64,000 bases of DNA from Planktothrix agardhii NIES-204 (GCA_003609755.1 AP017991.1:2559501-2623500); one strand, 5' to 3'; counted from the first letter of the stretch, positions 27,026-36,798 are shown. Notes: generated by a model not told the origin, from the sequence alone. Translations and numbers: made by a program.

Positions 27026-27051
27026 AAAACAATAGAAAACGGCTTAATTAC

Positions 27052-27504
27052 TTAGAATGGACAGTCTTCATCATCTAGGGGATTCTCCCAATTTGATGAC
27101 AAAACTTGATCCATAACTGCATCAAGAGCCGCTGTATTAAAATTACGATTAAATTGTTCTTGTAAGGGATTTGTTAAGGGAATTAATCGTAATAATCTCC
27201 CCCCTTCTTGAACTAGATCAAAATAAGTTTCTTGCTCAGAAGATTGCTTGAGTTCTAAGTAATCGAAACTATAAACATTCAAATACAACGAATGATTGGC
27301 AACTAAAGTCGCCTGTTGTGGCTTGGCAAAAACTTCTAGGATGTATCCTTCTGCTTCGCTGCATACCTGTCCGTCTTGAATACTAATATAACGGACACGA
27401 CCCAAATCAACAAGCAGTTTTTGCATATCCCGCTTGTTAACAATGATCCCCGTATCAATAATGCAAGGAGCAGAGACCCTGTAGTCTAGTTGATCATAAC
27501 TCAT
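27052..27504 (-). CDS. Conserved-looking hypothetical protein, 150 aa
   Basis: I do not recognise a named family. The product is soluble, with alternating beta-like segments (VRYISIQDGQVCSEAEGYILEV) and an acidic C-terminus (NPLDDEDCPF). It has no signal peptide. It lies 26 nt upstream of tgt on the same strand, so co-transcription is likely. The composition is that of a real gene. Confidence 0.65.
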   Translation of the reverse strand: MSYDQLDYRVSAPCIIDTGIIVNKRDMQKLLVDLGRVRYISIQDGQVCSEAEGYILEVFAKPQQATLVANHSLYLNVYSFDYLELKQSSEQETYFDLVQEGGRLLRLIPLTNPLQEQFNRNFNTAALDAVMDQVLSSNWENPLDDEDCPF

Positions 27505-27885
27505 GGAACAAAAGCCTCAGATGTAATCTGTGAATTACAGAATGGCAATGATTCTGTTAAATGAAATTTGTAGTTGCGAAGTCTTCCCATCCCTAGGTTT
27601 TGAGGAATTACGAACAAAGGTATCTGGCTGTACAGGTAGCTGACGACTATACACCTTCTAATTAGGGAACCTTAAATCTTTTGTTCCTCTGTTCCTTCTC
27701 TAATCTTTGATGATCGGAAGCAATCAAAAAGGATGGATTTGTTTTTGGAACTGCGATTTAACAACCCTGGAGTTGGTAAACTCCGATTGAAGTGTTTTGA
27801 CTTTCAGACAAAACCTGAGTTGCTATTTCAATTCTGGCATACCCTAGAAAATATTCATACATCTATGCAAATTTAATTTTTTACC
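27505..27885. other. Spacer between unknown gene and cobS
   Basis: No riboswitch is recognised; in particular no cobalamin-box-like sequence is apparent ahead of cobS. The only coding candidate is the 47-codon frame listed at 27733. Confidence 0.5.
27733..27876 (+). CDS. Possible small ORF upstream of cobS
   Basis: A 47-codon frame (MDLFLELRFNNPGVGKLRLK...) ends 9 nt before the cobS start. Its composition is protein-like, and the frame stays open for some codons upstream of the ATG. The ribosome site is poor (AAAAAGG abutting the ATG). It may be a leader peptide, a gene remnant or chance. Confidence 0.28.
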   Translation: MDLFLELRFNNPGVGKLRLKCFDFQTKPELLFQFWHTLENIHTSMQI

Positions 27886-28680
27886 ATGTCAGAGGATTAC
27901 TTTCGATCGCTCTCCAAATTTTTCCAGCGCCAGGGGGCGGCATTAGCAGCAGCGATCGCTTTTTATACCTGTTTTCCCATTCCCCTCTCTTGGACTTTGG
28001 AGTTTCGCGGTATCGCTCGTTTTGCTCCGGTGATTGGGATATTGATTGGGGGTATTTTAGGATTGATGGATGGGGGACTATCTCTATTAGGGTGTCCGGT
28101 CTTGACGCGCTCGGTATTGGTGATTGTGACCGGAATTGGAATTACTGGAGGATTGCATTTAGATGGAGCCATGGATGCGGCTGATGGTTTGGCTGTGGCT
28201 GACCCAAATCGACGCCTGGAAGTGATGGCAGATAGCGTTACGGGAGCCTTTGGGGTAATGGCCGCGATCGCGATCGTTTTGTTGAAGGTGGCGGCTTTAA
28301 GCGATATTACGGCCGACCGGGGATTAATTTTAATGGCCGTAGCGGGTTGGGGACGGTGGGGACAATTGGTGGCGATCGCCCGTTATCCCTATTTGAAAGC
28401 TACAGGAAAAGGGGCTTTTCATAAAGATACCCCCTATTCTTCCTGGGATTTAGTTCCGGGTGTGCTGATGCTGATGGGTTTAAGTGGGATATTAATGATT
28501 CTCCATCCCCAACGTTGGTTAGTGGCTGTGGGTCTGGCTTTGGGGGGAAGTGCGATCGCTATTTTAATTGGGGCTTGGTTTAACGCCCGTTTGGGGGGAC
28601 ACACCGGAGATACTTATGGGGCTGTTGTTGAATGGACAGAAGCCTTTTTATTAGTGTTAGTTGTGGCACTTCAGGGGTAG
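27886..28680 (+). CDS. cobS: Adenosylcobinamide-GDP ribazoletransferase
   Basis: The membrane enzyme joining adenosylcobinamide-GDP and alpha-ribazole in the last steps of cobalamin or pseudocobalamin synthesis. The 264-aa protein has several hydrophobic helices and the CobS signature [15 protein letters not shown], with D and H residues for metal binding, followed by [11 protein letters not shown]. The C-terminal [14 protein letters not shown] is also typical. Three HIP1-type sites lie inside it. Confidence 0.94.
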   Translation: MSEDYFRSLSKFFQRQGAALAAAIAFYTCFPIPLSWTLEFRGIARFAPVIGILIGGILGLMDGGLSLLGCPVLTRSVLVIVTGIGITGGLHLDGAMDAADGLAVADPNRRLEVMADSVTGAFGVMAAIAIVLLKVAALSDITADRGLILMAVAGWGRWGQLVAIARYPYLKATGKGAFHKDTPYSSWDLVPGVLMLMGLSGILMILHPQRWLVAVGLALGGSAIAILIGAWFNARLGGHTGDTYGAVVEWTEAFLLVLVVALQG

Positions 28681-28797
28681 AGGGGCAGGGGATGGCAGGG
28701 CTGTTTCAAAGTCGGGTCAGAAAGAGATTAGAAGTGTGGGATATGTTAGGGTTTTAATAGGTTTAGTTTTAATCACCATTATCAAGGAGATAAAAAC

Positions 28798-29373
28798 ATG
28801 ACAGCATTAATTTTAAACAATCCAGAAACCGTCCCGATTACCGATGAACAATTTTATCAACTTTGTGTCGCTAACCGCGAATTAAAATTAGAACGAACCG
28901 CCAAAGGAGACTTAATTATTATGCCACCGACAGGAGGGGAAACTGGAAAACGTAACTCAGATATTAATTTTGAATTAAATTTATGGAATCGACAAACTAA
29001 GTTAGGAATTGTCTTTGATTCTTCCACTTGTTTTAAACTTCCTAATGGTGGAGATCGTTCCCCCGATGCGGCTTGGATACTGTTAGGAAAATGGGAATCT
29101 CTCACCCCCGAACAGCGAGAGAAATTCCCGCCAATCTGTCCTGATTTTATCATAGAATTGCGTTCTCCTAGTGATTCTTTAAAACCCCTACAAGATAAAA
29201 TGCAGGAATATATTGATAATGGTTCTCGTTTAGGTTGGTTAATTAACCCGAAAAACCGTCAAGTCGAAATTTATCGTCAGGGACAAGAAAAGGAAATTTT
29301 AGAAAATCCCCCAACTTTATCGGAAGAAGATATTTTACCAGGATTTGTTTTAAATCTTCAGTTGATTTGGTAA
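28798..29373 (+). CDS. Uma2-family (DUF820) putative endonuclease
   Basis: A 191-aa member of the Uma2 PD-(D/E)XK-like family, expanded in cyanobacteria and of uncertain function. Motifs: RSPDAAW (metal Asp), PDFIIELRSPSD (Asp...Glu), and GSRLGWLINPKNRQVEIYR with the core beta strands. Strong AAGGAG precedes the ATG. Stands alone. Confidence 0.85.
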   Translation: MTALILNNPETVPITDEQFYQLCVANRELKLERTAKGDLIIMPPTGGETGKRNSDINFELNLWNRQTKLGIVFDSSTCFKLPNGGDRSPDAAWILLGKWESLTPEQREKFPPICPDFIIELRSPSDSLKPLQDKMQEYIDNGSRLGWLINPKNRQVEIYRQGQEKEILENPPTLSEEDILPGFVLNLQLIW

Positions 29374-29441
29374 AACGACTATATCCTATCCTAGATTGCA
29401 ACTTATTGAGTAGGATTGATATATTAACTTCGGAAAAAACG

Positions 29442-29477
29442 TAAATAGGCAATGGGGAATAGGCAATAGGCAATAGG
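29442..29477. repeat. AATAGGCAATAGG-type repeats
   Basis: Degenerate tandem copies of ataggcaat/ggggaat in the convergent spacer 29374-29540. They match the motif after secF and cysA. Confidence 0.6.
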
Positions 29478-29540
29478 TGAAATCTGATAATTAAGGATGT
29501 GATGACTCATAGTATTTCCCTCTTGCCCATTTATTGCCTT

Positions 29541-30764
29541 TTATTTAGCTTCAATCCAAATTTTCATCCCTTCAATCCTTAACCCTTGACCCTTGGTGCC
29601 GCAGTATTCGCCGTTAGTGCAGACGGGAACATCTCCTTTATTTTGGATATGGGCGGTATAGAAGACCGTGTAGTTAGGGGCTTGGGGGCCGATCAATTCA
29701 ATGGCTAATCCTTCGATTTGTCGGTTTTTGCCCCGCTCTCCCACCAGTTCACCTTCGGGAGTTAGGGGTGTGTCACCAATGGCTGCGATATGAGCCATAT
29801 AGCGCAAACTTAAACCCGCAATAGCTGGATCAATATTAATTTGAAAGGCTTCTAAACGCCGTCCCTGTCCCCGGGTTCCTGCGTATTCCCTGGCGGCAAA
29901 AGTGCGATCGCCGAATCCTTGTAAATGGACTAAAATCTTTAAGTTAATATTAGAAAGAGTCGCTTTTTCTTGAGTTTTACCTACTAGGGGAGCATTGCCA
30001 AAAAAGATATTTTTACCATCAATTGTTGGCGGTAATTTCGTAACATCAATACTGGGAACAATAATTAATTCCGGGCCGCGAGATCCTTGAGGTTCATCCA
30101 AAATTACAATATCAGGAATTGCAGGTTTCGGAGCAGTAACAGCAGAAACAACAGTGGTTTTAACAGTAAAATTAATTTTCCCCCTGGAAATTGCCACACC
30201 CAAAGATTTACCAAAAGCACCAGTAATTTGTTCTTCTAAAATCCCCCATTGATTATCGTCTAAACTGTCTTGTTTTTCGACTAAATTAACTAACGCCACC
30301 AAGGGATGATTTCCGGTTGCTAAGGCTTCCGCCCCGGAATGCAGTTGGTTAGTTTGTTGAGAAATTGCGGTTTGCAATTCCCGCGCCTGATTTTGAGCCG
30401 TTTGTAAGGGAGGAAAATCTTTTTGTTCGTTGTGGGTTAAGGATAGGACTCGCTCTAAAATTTGTAACGCCTGTTGGTGCGTCTTGTGATGGGTTGGGGC
30501 AGGTTTTAGATTTGGCAATAAATTCTCTAACTGTTGTACAGAAGTGGCTTGGCTGGCTGTTGGTTGTCCTTGGCTCAGTAGGGTTTGTTGAATCTTGCTA
30601 AAGTCTTGAGAGTAGGCTATCAGTTCATCGACTAAGGTTTTGGCCGCCGGAGTTCCTGCGGTTTTGAGTTTTTGTGCGGTTTCAGCCAGACGGTTGCCTA
30701 AATCGGGATAGCGTTGGGATAGGGCACTCAGTTGTTGTTTTAAGGTTTCGTGAGTCTGTTCCAT
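29541..30764 (-). CDS. Protein with three hydrophobic-W (ChW-like) repeats
   Basis: A 407-aa protein. The N-terminal 200 residues are helical and Gln-rich. The C-terminal 135 residues hold three about 45-residue repeats of the clostridial hydrophobic-W type: ILVHLQGFGD...GTRGQGRRLEAFQI, YMAHIAAIGD...GERGKNRQIEGLAI and YTAHIQNKGD...GTKGQGLRIEGMKI. In all three the Gly-Trp position reads Gly-Asp. ChW repeats are usually found in secreted proteins, yet no signal peptide is present. AGGAGG lies before the ATG. Function unknown. Confidence 0.8.
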   Translation of the reverse strand: MEQTHETLKQQLSALSQRYPDLGNRLAETAQKLKTAGTPAAKTLVDELIAYSQDFSKIQQTLLSQGQPTASQATSVQQLENLLPNLKPAPTHHKTHQQALQILERVLSLTHNEQKDFPPLQTAQNQARELQTAISQQTNQLHSGAEALATGNHPLVALVNLVEKQDSLDDNQWGILEEQITGAFGKSLGVAISRGKINFTVKTTVVSAVTAPKPAIPDIVILDEPQGSRGPELIIVPSIDVTKLPPTIDGKNIFFGNAPLVGKTQEKATLSNINLKILVHLQGFGDRTFAAREYAGTRGQGRRLEAFQINIDPAIAGLSLRYMAHIAAIGDTPLTPEGELVGERGKNRQIEGLAIELIGPQAPNYTVFYTAHIQNKGDVPVCTNGEYCGTKGQGLRIEGMKIWIEAK

Positions 30765-30996
30765 AAATAATAATCCTCCTAGTTCACAAAAAAAATGGGT
30801 CTAAAGCCACTCGGTTATCCTTGGGCTTTTTGTTATTGATATTTATTGTATAATACCATCTAATTAAACTAAAATCGGGTAACATTTTATTATTATAAAC
30901 TCCCTGAGCCGGGGTGAAAAAAAATATTTAACAGCACTTGGTAAGTTATGTTTGAATTTGTTAAAATAAAAGCGATCGCTCATCAATGATACCGTT

Positions 30997-31638
30997 ATGA
31001 GTCCTGTCCAAACTCTACTTCCGACCGATACCTGGGTAACAGCAACCTGGGATGAATACCTCACCGCACTGAATGATCCCATCTATTCTAACGCCAGAGG
31101 TTACTATTTTAATGGACGCATGAGGTTAGAAATGTCACCCCTAGGAAATCCCCATTCCCGTGATCATTTTATTATTTCTTTGGCTGTCGGTTTCTTTGCC
31201 AGTCTGCGAGGCATTGATTTAGATGGCCATGATAACTGCACCTACCGTAAAAGAGGTTTTGACGAAGCCCAACCCGATGCTTCTTTTTATATTGGTGAGA
31301 ATGCAGAAATTATCCCTTGGGAAACCACAATTATTGATTTAGATCAGTTTCCGCCTCCTGATTTAGTCATAGAAGTAGCCTATTCTTCTTTAGCAGATGA
31401 TAAAGGGGAAAAACGTTTACTTTATGAATCTTTAGGGGTGCAAGAATATTGGATTATTGATGTACAAGCGGTTAAAGTTATTGCATTTGAGGTTAAAAAT
31501 CAAGGTAGTTATAGAATTAAACAATCTCAAGTTTTACCCGGGTTAGAAATGGGAATATTAGAGGAAGCATTTCGTCGTAGTCGTCAAACAAATCATGGGA
31601 AAGTTAGCGCTTGGTTGTTATCGCAATTTCAGGGTTAA
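30997..31638 (+). CDS. Uma2-family (DUF820) putative endonuclease
   Basis: A second Uma2 protein, 213 aa, distinct from the one at 28798. Conserved marks: AQPDASFYIG, PDLVIEVAYSSLADDKGEKRLLYESLGVQEYWIID and a C-terminal WLLSQF tail. Possible metal-dependent nuclease, function unproven. A HIP1 site sits in its promoter region at about 30971. Divergent from the ChW-repeat gene across 232 nt of AT-rich sequence. Confidence 0.85.
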   Translation: MSPVQTLLPTDTWVTATWDEYLTALNDPIYSNARGYYFNGRMRLEMSPLGNPHSRDHFIISLAVGFFASLRGIDLDGHDNCTYRKRGFDEAQPDASFYIGENAEIIPWETTIIDLDQFPPPDLVIEVAYSSLADDKGEKRLLYESLGVQEYWIIDVQAVKVIAFEVKNQGSYRIKQSQVLPGLEMGILEEAFRRSRQTNHGKVSAWLLSQFQG

Positions 31639-31653
31639 TATAATAAAGCTATA

Positions 31654-31766
31654 CCCTGAACTAAAGTTCGGGCTAAAAGCTGAAGTCATCTAAAGATGAC
31701 TAAACTCTGATCTTCCTCAACCCGTTTTAACGGGTTTTAGCTTTTAGCCTGAAATTTATTTCAAGG
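31654..31766. repeat. Nested-hairpin repeat element
   Basis: Outer arms 31654-31680 and 31739-31766 pair through GGCTAAAAGCT/AGCTTTTAGCC. Each arm also holds its own small palindrome (GAACTAAAGTTC and TGAAATTTATTTCA). Two more palindromes lie inside (GTCATCTAAAGATGAC and AACCCGTTTTAACGGGTT). It looks like a REP/BIME-type structured element between the Uma2 and mcrB genes. Confidence 0.7.
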
Positions 31767-31887
31767 CTTTTAGTATGATTGTTCACAACAAGTGACTTTC
31801 TAATGTTATATTAGAGAGTATAGTGTGAATTCCTGCACGACCTATTGAATAATCAAGAATAAAACAATTTTAAATATCAACAAATAA

Positions 31888-33426
31888 ATGCTTAATAATT
31901 CTTCTACAAGTAATTTCTTTTCATCTGAAAATTTTGATGATGTCGCTTTATTACAAATTAAAGAAAATTTATCGGAAAATAATACAGATAAAATTAAACA
32001 CTCCTTTCGGAATTTTATATCTTATTTGAATTTAGAGGAGATTGGACGGTTTGTTGCAAAAACAACAAAAGATTCTTATTTATTTAAGATTAAAAGTCAT
32101 TTTGATTTTGACATTGTAGGCTACAATTATAATTTGAAAATTTTTCAACCACCTAGAAGCAGTAATTCTAATGGTATTAGAATTTCATTCAATCCGGCTG
32201 GAATTGATATTCAGTTTATTGTTAAAAATCAAACTGATGATAAAGAGTGTTTAATAAAAAATTGTCAACATTTATTGGTTTCTAGGGTGAAAGAAGATCC
32301 AGTTAATTGTGATTACCGAGAACACTTTTTTGTCAAGGCTAATAAACGACCATTAAGACATCTTCTTAAATTCAGTGACTTATTAACAGATATTGCTTGT
32401 AAAAATCACGAAGATATTGAAATTTTTTGTAGAATTGAAAAAACGAAAATCTTAGAATTTTCAAATAATAGATTACTTGCAAAAGTCAATCGAATCTTAT
32501 TTGCATTTTTACATTTATTAATTTTAGCAAGTTTAGATAATCCAATAGATTCTATTAAGCTATATGAATATTATCGAGATTATCACTTTTTTTATAGTTT
32601 AATAAACTGTTCTGAAGAAACAGGAATTGATGAAACTGAACTTCAGAGATGGGCAAACAATATTAACCGCAAAGGACAAATTATTTTACAAGGGCCACCG
32701 GGAACCGGAAAAACCTTTATTGCTAAACAATTAGCTAAACATTTCACTAGAGGTAGAGATGGTTTTTCAGAAATCATTCAATTTCATCCTTCCTATAGTT
32801 ATGAAGACTTTATTCAAGGAATACGTCCTCGGACTGAAAACGGACAATTAACTTATGATCTCGTCCCTGGTCGGTTTTTAGAATTTTGTAAAAAAGCCGA
32901 AGCTTATGATGATATCTGTGTTTTGATTATTGATGAAATTAATCGGGCAAATTTATCCAATGTGTTTGGGGAATTAATGTATTTATTAGAATATCGAGAT
33001 CAAGAAATCTGTTTAGCGGGTAGTTATGAACCCTTTAAAATTCCTGAAAATGTTAGAATTATTGGAACTATGAACACCGCAGATCGTTCTATTGCGTTAG
33101 TTGATCATGCGTTGCGTCGTCGTTTTGCTTTTATTAAAATTGCTCCAAATTATACTATATTAAAAGACTATTATGATATCCCCATGATAGATCAACTCAT
33201 TCCAGTTCTTCAAGATATCAATAAAATGATTAATGATCCGAATTATGAAATCGGTATATCCTTCTTTATGATAGATAATATTCAGGATGATATTGAAGAT
33301 GTCTGGAGAATGGAAATCGAACCCTATTTAGAAGAATATTTTTATAATGCACTGGATAAAATAGAACAATTTCGATGGAATAAAGTTAAAATTAAACTGA
33401 GTTTAAATGCTGATGAAAATAATTGA
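31888..33426 (+). CDS. mcrB: McrB-type AAA+ GTPase of a restriction system
   Basis: The motor subunit of a modification-dependent restriction system. Walker A GPPGTGKT is at about residues 269-276, FHPSYSYEDFIQGIRP follows, Walker B VLIIDEINRAN is at about 348-358, and the McrB marker MNTADRSIALVD at about 394-405. The first 260 residues would be the target-recognition part. They do not resemble the E. coli McrB DNA-binding domain by eye, and I do not recognise them. The frame overlaps mcrC by 20 nt. Confidence 0.9.
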   Translation: MLNNSSTSNFFSSENFDDVALLQIKENLSENNTDKIKHSFRNFISYLNLEEIGRFVAKTTKDSYLFKIKSHFDFDIVGYNYNLKIFQPPRSSNSNGIRISFNPAGIDIQFIVKNQTDDKECLIKNCQHLLVSRVKEDPVNCDYREHFFVKANKRPLRHLLKFSDLLTDIACKNHEDIEIFCRIEKTKILEFSNNRLLAKVNRILFAFLHLLILASLDNPIDSIKLYEYYRDYHFFYSLINCSEETGIDETELQRWANNINRKGQIILQGPPGTGKTFIAKQLAKHFTRGRDGFSEIIQFHPSYSYEDFIQGIRPRTENGQLTYDLVPGRFLEFCKKAEAYDDICVLIIDEINRANLSNVFGELMYLLEYRDQEICLAGSYEPFKIPENVRIIGTMNTADRSIALVDHALRRRFAFIKIAPNYTILKDYYDIPMIDQLIPVLQDINKMINDPNYEIGISFFMIDNIQDDIEDVWRMEIEPYLEEYFYNALDKIEQFRWNKVKIKLSLNADENN

Positions 33427-34606
33427 ATTGATAGAATATAAACCTAAATTCTTTAAACCAGAGGAATTAGAAGAAGCGATCGCATATCTCATTTATCGTA
33501 ATTATTCTAAATATATTGATATTGAGTATCCATCCCCGAAAACCCAGAAACAATATAAACTCACCGCTAAAAGTTATGTGGGTTTTATTCCCTTAACCCC
33601 TGATATTCAGATTTTACTAAAACCTAAAGTTCCCATTGCTAATTTATTTAGGATGTTGGAATATACCTATAATTTAAAAAGTTTTCAACTGCTAGACGGA
33701 TCTGTTCATTGTGAAACTATCCCAGAATTTTATAATCGACTAGCTGATATTTTGACACAAAAAATATTAAATCAAAGTCGCAAAGGATTTTATCGAACTT
33801 ATCTTAAAAATACTGAACTTTTACCTTATGTTCGGGGAAAGGTTGATTTTCAATATCAATTTAAACATCCTGGAACAGTTAAACTCAATTGCGAATATAA
33901 TCACTATACGGCTGATATTGAAGATAATCAAATCTTGTTATGGACATTATATATTATTGGTCGCAGTGGGTTATGTTCAGAACAGCTATCAACAACCGTT
34001 AGAAAAGCCTATCATACCTTACAAGGTTTAGCGACTCAACGACCTTTTAAGGGGGATAATTGTCTTCATCGATCCTATAATAGATTGAATCAAGATTATC
34101 AGACTTTACACAGTTTATGTCGATTTTTCTTAGATAATTGTGGAGTAGCACATCAAGTCGGAAATTATCAAATGTTTCCTTTTTTAGTTAGAACTGATAT
34201 ACTCTATGAAAAATTTGTTTATGCTTGGTTAAAATCCCATCTTCCCGCTAATTTTGAAATTAAAGCTCAAGAAAATTTTGATCTCGATAAAGTTTTAGAA
34301 TTTAGGATTGATCTAGTAATTTATGATAAAAATACAAAGAAAGTTATCTTTATTCTCGATACTAAATATAAAATTCCTGATTCCAAACCATCAAATCAAG
34401 ACATTTATCAAGCGATCGCCTATGCTACTTTGAAAAATAGCCAAAATGCTATTTTAGTTTATCCAAAACCTTTAAATCAACCTCTAAATGGTCTATTTCC
34501 TAATAGTTCAATCCGTTTACAGAGTCTCACCTTTTCTTTAGAAGATGATTTAGAACAGTCCGGTCAAAGGTTTTTAAAAGCATTGTTAAATCAGTACAAT
34601 AATTAA
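33407..34606 (+). CDS. mcrC: McrC-family nuclease subunit
   Basis: The nuclease partner of McrB, 399 aa. The N-terminal beta domain has GFIPLTPDIQILLKPKVPI; the middle carries GFYRTYLKNTELLPYVRGK. The PD-(D/E)XK active site is visible at FRIDLVIYDKNTKKVIFILDTKYK (Asp, then Asp-Thr-Lys). Two possible starts, ATG 33407 or 33413, both overlap mcrB, implying translational coupling. A truncated antitoxin frame begins 4 nt after the stop. Confidence 0.9.
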   Translation: MLMKIIELIEYKPKFFKPEELEEAIAYLIYRNYSKYIDIEYPSPKTQKQYKLTAKSYVGFIPLTPDIQILLKPKVPIANLFRMLEYTYNLKSFQLLDGSVHCETIPEFYNRLADILTQKILNQSRKGFYRTYLKNTELLPYVRGKVDFQYQFKHPGTVKLNCEYNHYTADIEDNQILLWTLYIIGRSGLCSEQLSTTVRKAYHTLQGLATQRPFKGDNCLHRSYNRLNQDYQTLHSLCRFFLDNCGVAHQVGNYQMFPFLVRTDILYEKFVYAWLKSHLPANFEIKAQENFDLDKVLEFRIDLVIYDKNTKKVIFILDTKYKIPDSKPSNQDIYQAIAYATLKNSQNAILVYPKPLNQPLNGLFPNSSIRLQSLTFSLEDDLEQSGQRFLKALLNQYNN

Positions 34607-34610
34607 TAAA

Positions 34611-34799
34611 ATGCTACCTAATTTGATTAATACAGAAGCAGAAAATGAACAATTTTTAGCTATTGTGGAAGCGCTCTTAGCTTGTCCTAGTCTAACTCCT
34701 GAACAGGAGATATTGCTAGAACTTTTAGTTAAATTAATTGAAGATTTTGAAGAAAAACATTATGGGTTGAATGCTTCAACTCCACAGTCTAAAGTGTAA
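34611..34799 (+). CDS. Truncated HigA-like antitoxin (no HTH)
   Basis: A 62-aa protein resembling the N-terminal segment of HigA-type antitoxins (LINTEAENEQFLAIVEALL, then ELLVKLIEDFEEKHYGL). In full-length relatives an XRE helix-turn-helix follows the EEKHY region. Here the frame ends after NASTPQSKV. It is probably a remnant truncated near the 12-mer element that begins 60 nt later. No HigB toxin is adjacent. It is coupled to mcrC by a 4-nt gap. Confidence 0.55.
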   Translation: MLPNLINTEAENEQFLAIVEALLACPSLTPEQEILLELLVKLIEDFEEKHYGLNASTPQSKV

Positions 34800-34859
34800 A
34801 AACTTACACATCCAAGGGTAGATATCTGCCATAGCACTTCTCTATCGTTTTATTCCTTA

Positions 34860-35371
34860 AGCAGTGCGAGTGTCCTCACTCGCTAGTTATTATTCTAGTT
34901 ATTATTCTGTTTATTATTCTAATTATTATTCTAGTTATTATTCTAATTATTATTCTAATTATTATTCTGTTTATTATTCTAGTTATTATTCTGTTTATTA
35001 TTCTGTTTATTATTCTGTTTATTATTCTAATTATTATTCTGTTTATTATTCTAATTATTATTCTGTTTATTATTCTAATTATTATTCTGTTTATTATTCT
35101 AATTATTATTCTGTTTATTATTCTAATTATTATTCTGTTTATTATTCTGTTTATTATTCTAGTTATTATTCTAATTATTATTCTGTTTATTATTCTAATT
35201 ATTATTCTAGTTATTATTCTAATTATTATTCTAGTTATTATTCTAGTTATTATTCTAGTTATTATTCTAGTTATTATTCTAGTTATTATTCTAGTTATTA
35301 TTCTAATTATTATTCTTCTAGTTATTATTCTAATTATTATTATTCTAGCCAGCGAGGACGCTGGCACTGCT
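34860..35371. mobile_element. 12-mer tandem array flanked by self-folding inverted repeats
   Basis: About 37 near-perfect 12-mers TTATTATTCTNN (NN = AG, GT or AA) fill 34887-35344. The ends are 27-bp inverted repeats (34860-34886 and 35345-35371) differing at four positions. Each end folds on itself: GCGAGTG-TCCT-CACTCGC on the left, GCCAGCG-AGGA-CGCTGGC on the right. The four differences preserve both hairpins. The array is open on both strands only because 12 is a multiple of three, so I do not call a protein. No transposase and no clear target duplication. Confidence 0.8.
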
Positions 35372-35388
35372 ATTAAATTGAATTAATA

Positions 35389-36798
35389 CTATTTCCCAAT
35401 ACAAAAACGACTAAAAATTCTATCTAAAACCGATTCTGTGACTTCCTCTCCCGTGACTTCTCCTAACGCATGAATCGCACCTCGGAGATCAATTGTCCAA
35501 AAATCAAAGGGAAGTTGATCATTAATGGTTGTTTCCACTTGTTCTAAACAAATTTTAGCACGGGTTAGGGCGGCGGCTTGACGTTGGTTAATCGCAAATT
35601 CTAAATTAGCAGCTTGAATATTTTCGCCGTAAACTGAATTTAATATGGCTATTTCTAAATCTGGAATCCCTTGATTGAACCCGGCTGACATAGAAACTAT
35701 CTCAATATTTTCTATCATTAAACTGTCAATTATGGTTTGTTTTAACTCCTCTAATTCCTCTGATTTAACCCGATCTATTTTATTAATTATAACAATAAAA
35801 TGACGATGTTTGACCTGTTGATAAATCTCTAAATCGGCTTCCGTTAAACCCACAACAGCATCTAAGGTAAATAACACTAAATCGGCTGATTGGGCGGCTT
35901 GATGCGATCGCTCAATGCCAATTTTTTCCACCTGATCTTCCGAGTGACGAATTCCCGCCGTATCTAATACTTGAATCGGGATTCCTCCCACAACTAATTG
36001 CGATTCTACCACATCCCGCGTGGTTCCCGGTAAGTCCGTAACAATGGCGCGATCGCTCCGACTCCAAGCATTTAATAAACTCGATTTTCCCACATTGGGA
36101 CGACCCACAATTGCTACTTTTAACCCAGTTCTTAATAGTTCACCCGTGTCAGCAGTTGCTAAGAATTGCGATAATTCTCCTAAAACTTGATGAATTTGGG
36201 CGATAATTTCTGACTCATTTAACGGGGGCAAATCTTCCTCAAAATCTACCCTGGCTTCAATTTCGGCTAAAATATCTAAACAGGTTGCCCGTAATTCTCG
36301 AATCGGATTAGCTAACTTTCCTTGTAATCCTGCTAAAGCCGTTTGTGCCGCCGCAATTGATTGAGATCCGACTAATTCCGCTACACTTTCGGCTTGAGTT
36401 AAATCTAATCTGCCATTTAAAAAAGCCCGTAGGGTAAATTCTCCGGGTTGTGCTAATCTTGCCCCTAATTCTATACACAATTGTAACACTTGTTGAACCG
36501 CAATTATCCCCCCGTGACAGTGAAATTCCACCACATCTTCACGGGTATAGGAACGGGGAGATAACATTAGTAATAACAACGCTTCATCAATGGTTTTTTG
36601 GGTTTGGGGATGGCGAATATAGCCATATAAAATTCGGTGACTTTCCCAAGTTTGTCGTCCTGGGGAATAAAATAACTGTTTGGCAATGGATTGAGCTTCA
36701 CTCCCCGACATCCGAACAATTCCCACACTTCCCTGTTGCGGTACAATAGCCGTGGCGATCGCCACAATTGTCCCCCCAATTCCCAAAAATTCAGCCAT
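35389..36798 (-). CDS. mnmE: tRNA modification GTPase MnmE
   Basis: With MnmG it makes the 5-carboxymethylaminomethyl group on wobble uridine 34. The 469-aa protein has the tetrahydrofolate-binding N-terminal domain ([22 protein letters not shown]), helical domain, and an inserted G domain with [25 protein letters not shown] and NKID. It ends in the required C-terminal FCIGK. Full length. Confidence 0.96.
   Translation of the reverse strand: MAEFLGIGGTIVAIATAIVPQQGSVGIVRMSGSEAQSIAKQLFYSPGRQTWESHRILYGYIRHPQTQKTIDEALLLLMLSPRSYTREDVVEFHCHGGIIAVQQVLQLCIELGARLAQPGEFTLRAFLNGRLDLTQAESVAELVGSQSIAAAQTALAGLQGKLANPIRELRATCLDILAEIEARVDFEEDLPPLNESEIIAQIHQVLGELSQFLATADTGELLRTGLKVAIVGRPNVGKSSLLNAWSRSDRAIVTDLPGTTRDVVESQLVVGGIPIQVLDTAGIRHSEDQVEKIGIERSHQAAQSADLVLFTLDAVVGLTEADLEIYQQVKHRHFIVIINKIDRVKSEELEELKQTIIDSLMIENIEIVSMSAGFNQGIPDLEIAILNSVYGENIQAANLEFAINQRQAAALTRAKICLEQVETTINDQLPFDFWTIDLRGAIHALGEVTGEEVTESVLDRIFSRFCIGK

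Noticed and set aside
27505-27885. Cobalamin riboswitch ahead of cobS
   Set aside because: I found no B12-box-like sequence or matching hairpin order in the spacer.
34887-35344. CRISPR array
   Set aside because: The units are contiguous 12-mers with no unique spacers, and no cas gene is present.
34864-35376. Long open frames on both strands (Tyr/Ser-rich on +, Ile/Arg-rich on -) across the 12-mer array
   Set aside because: They are open only because the repeat unit is a multiple of three with no stop in these frames; there is no ribosome site and no domain.
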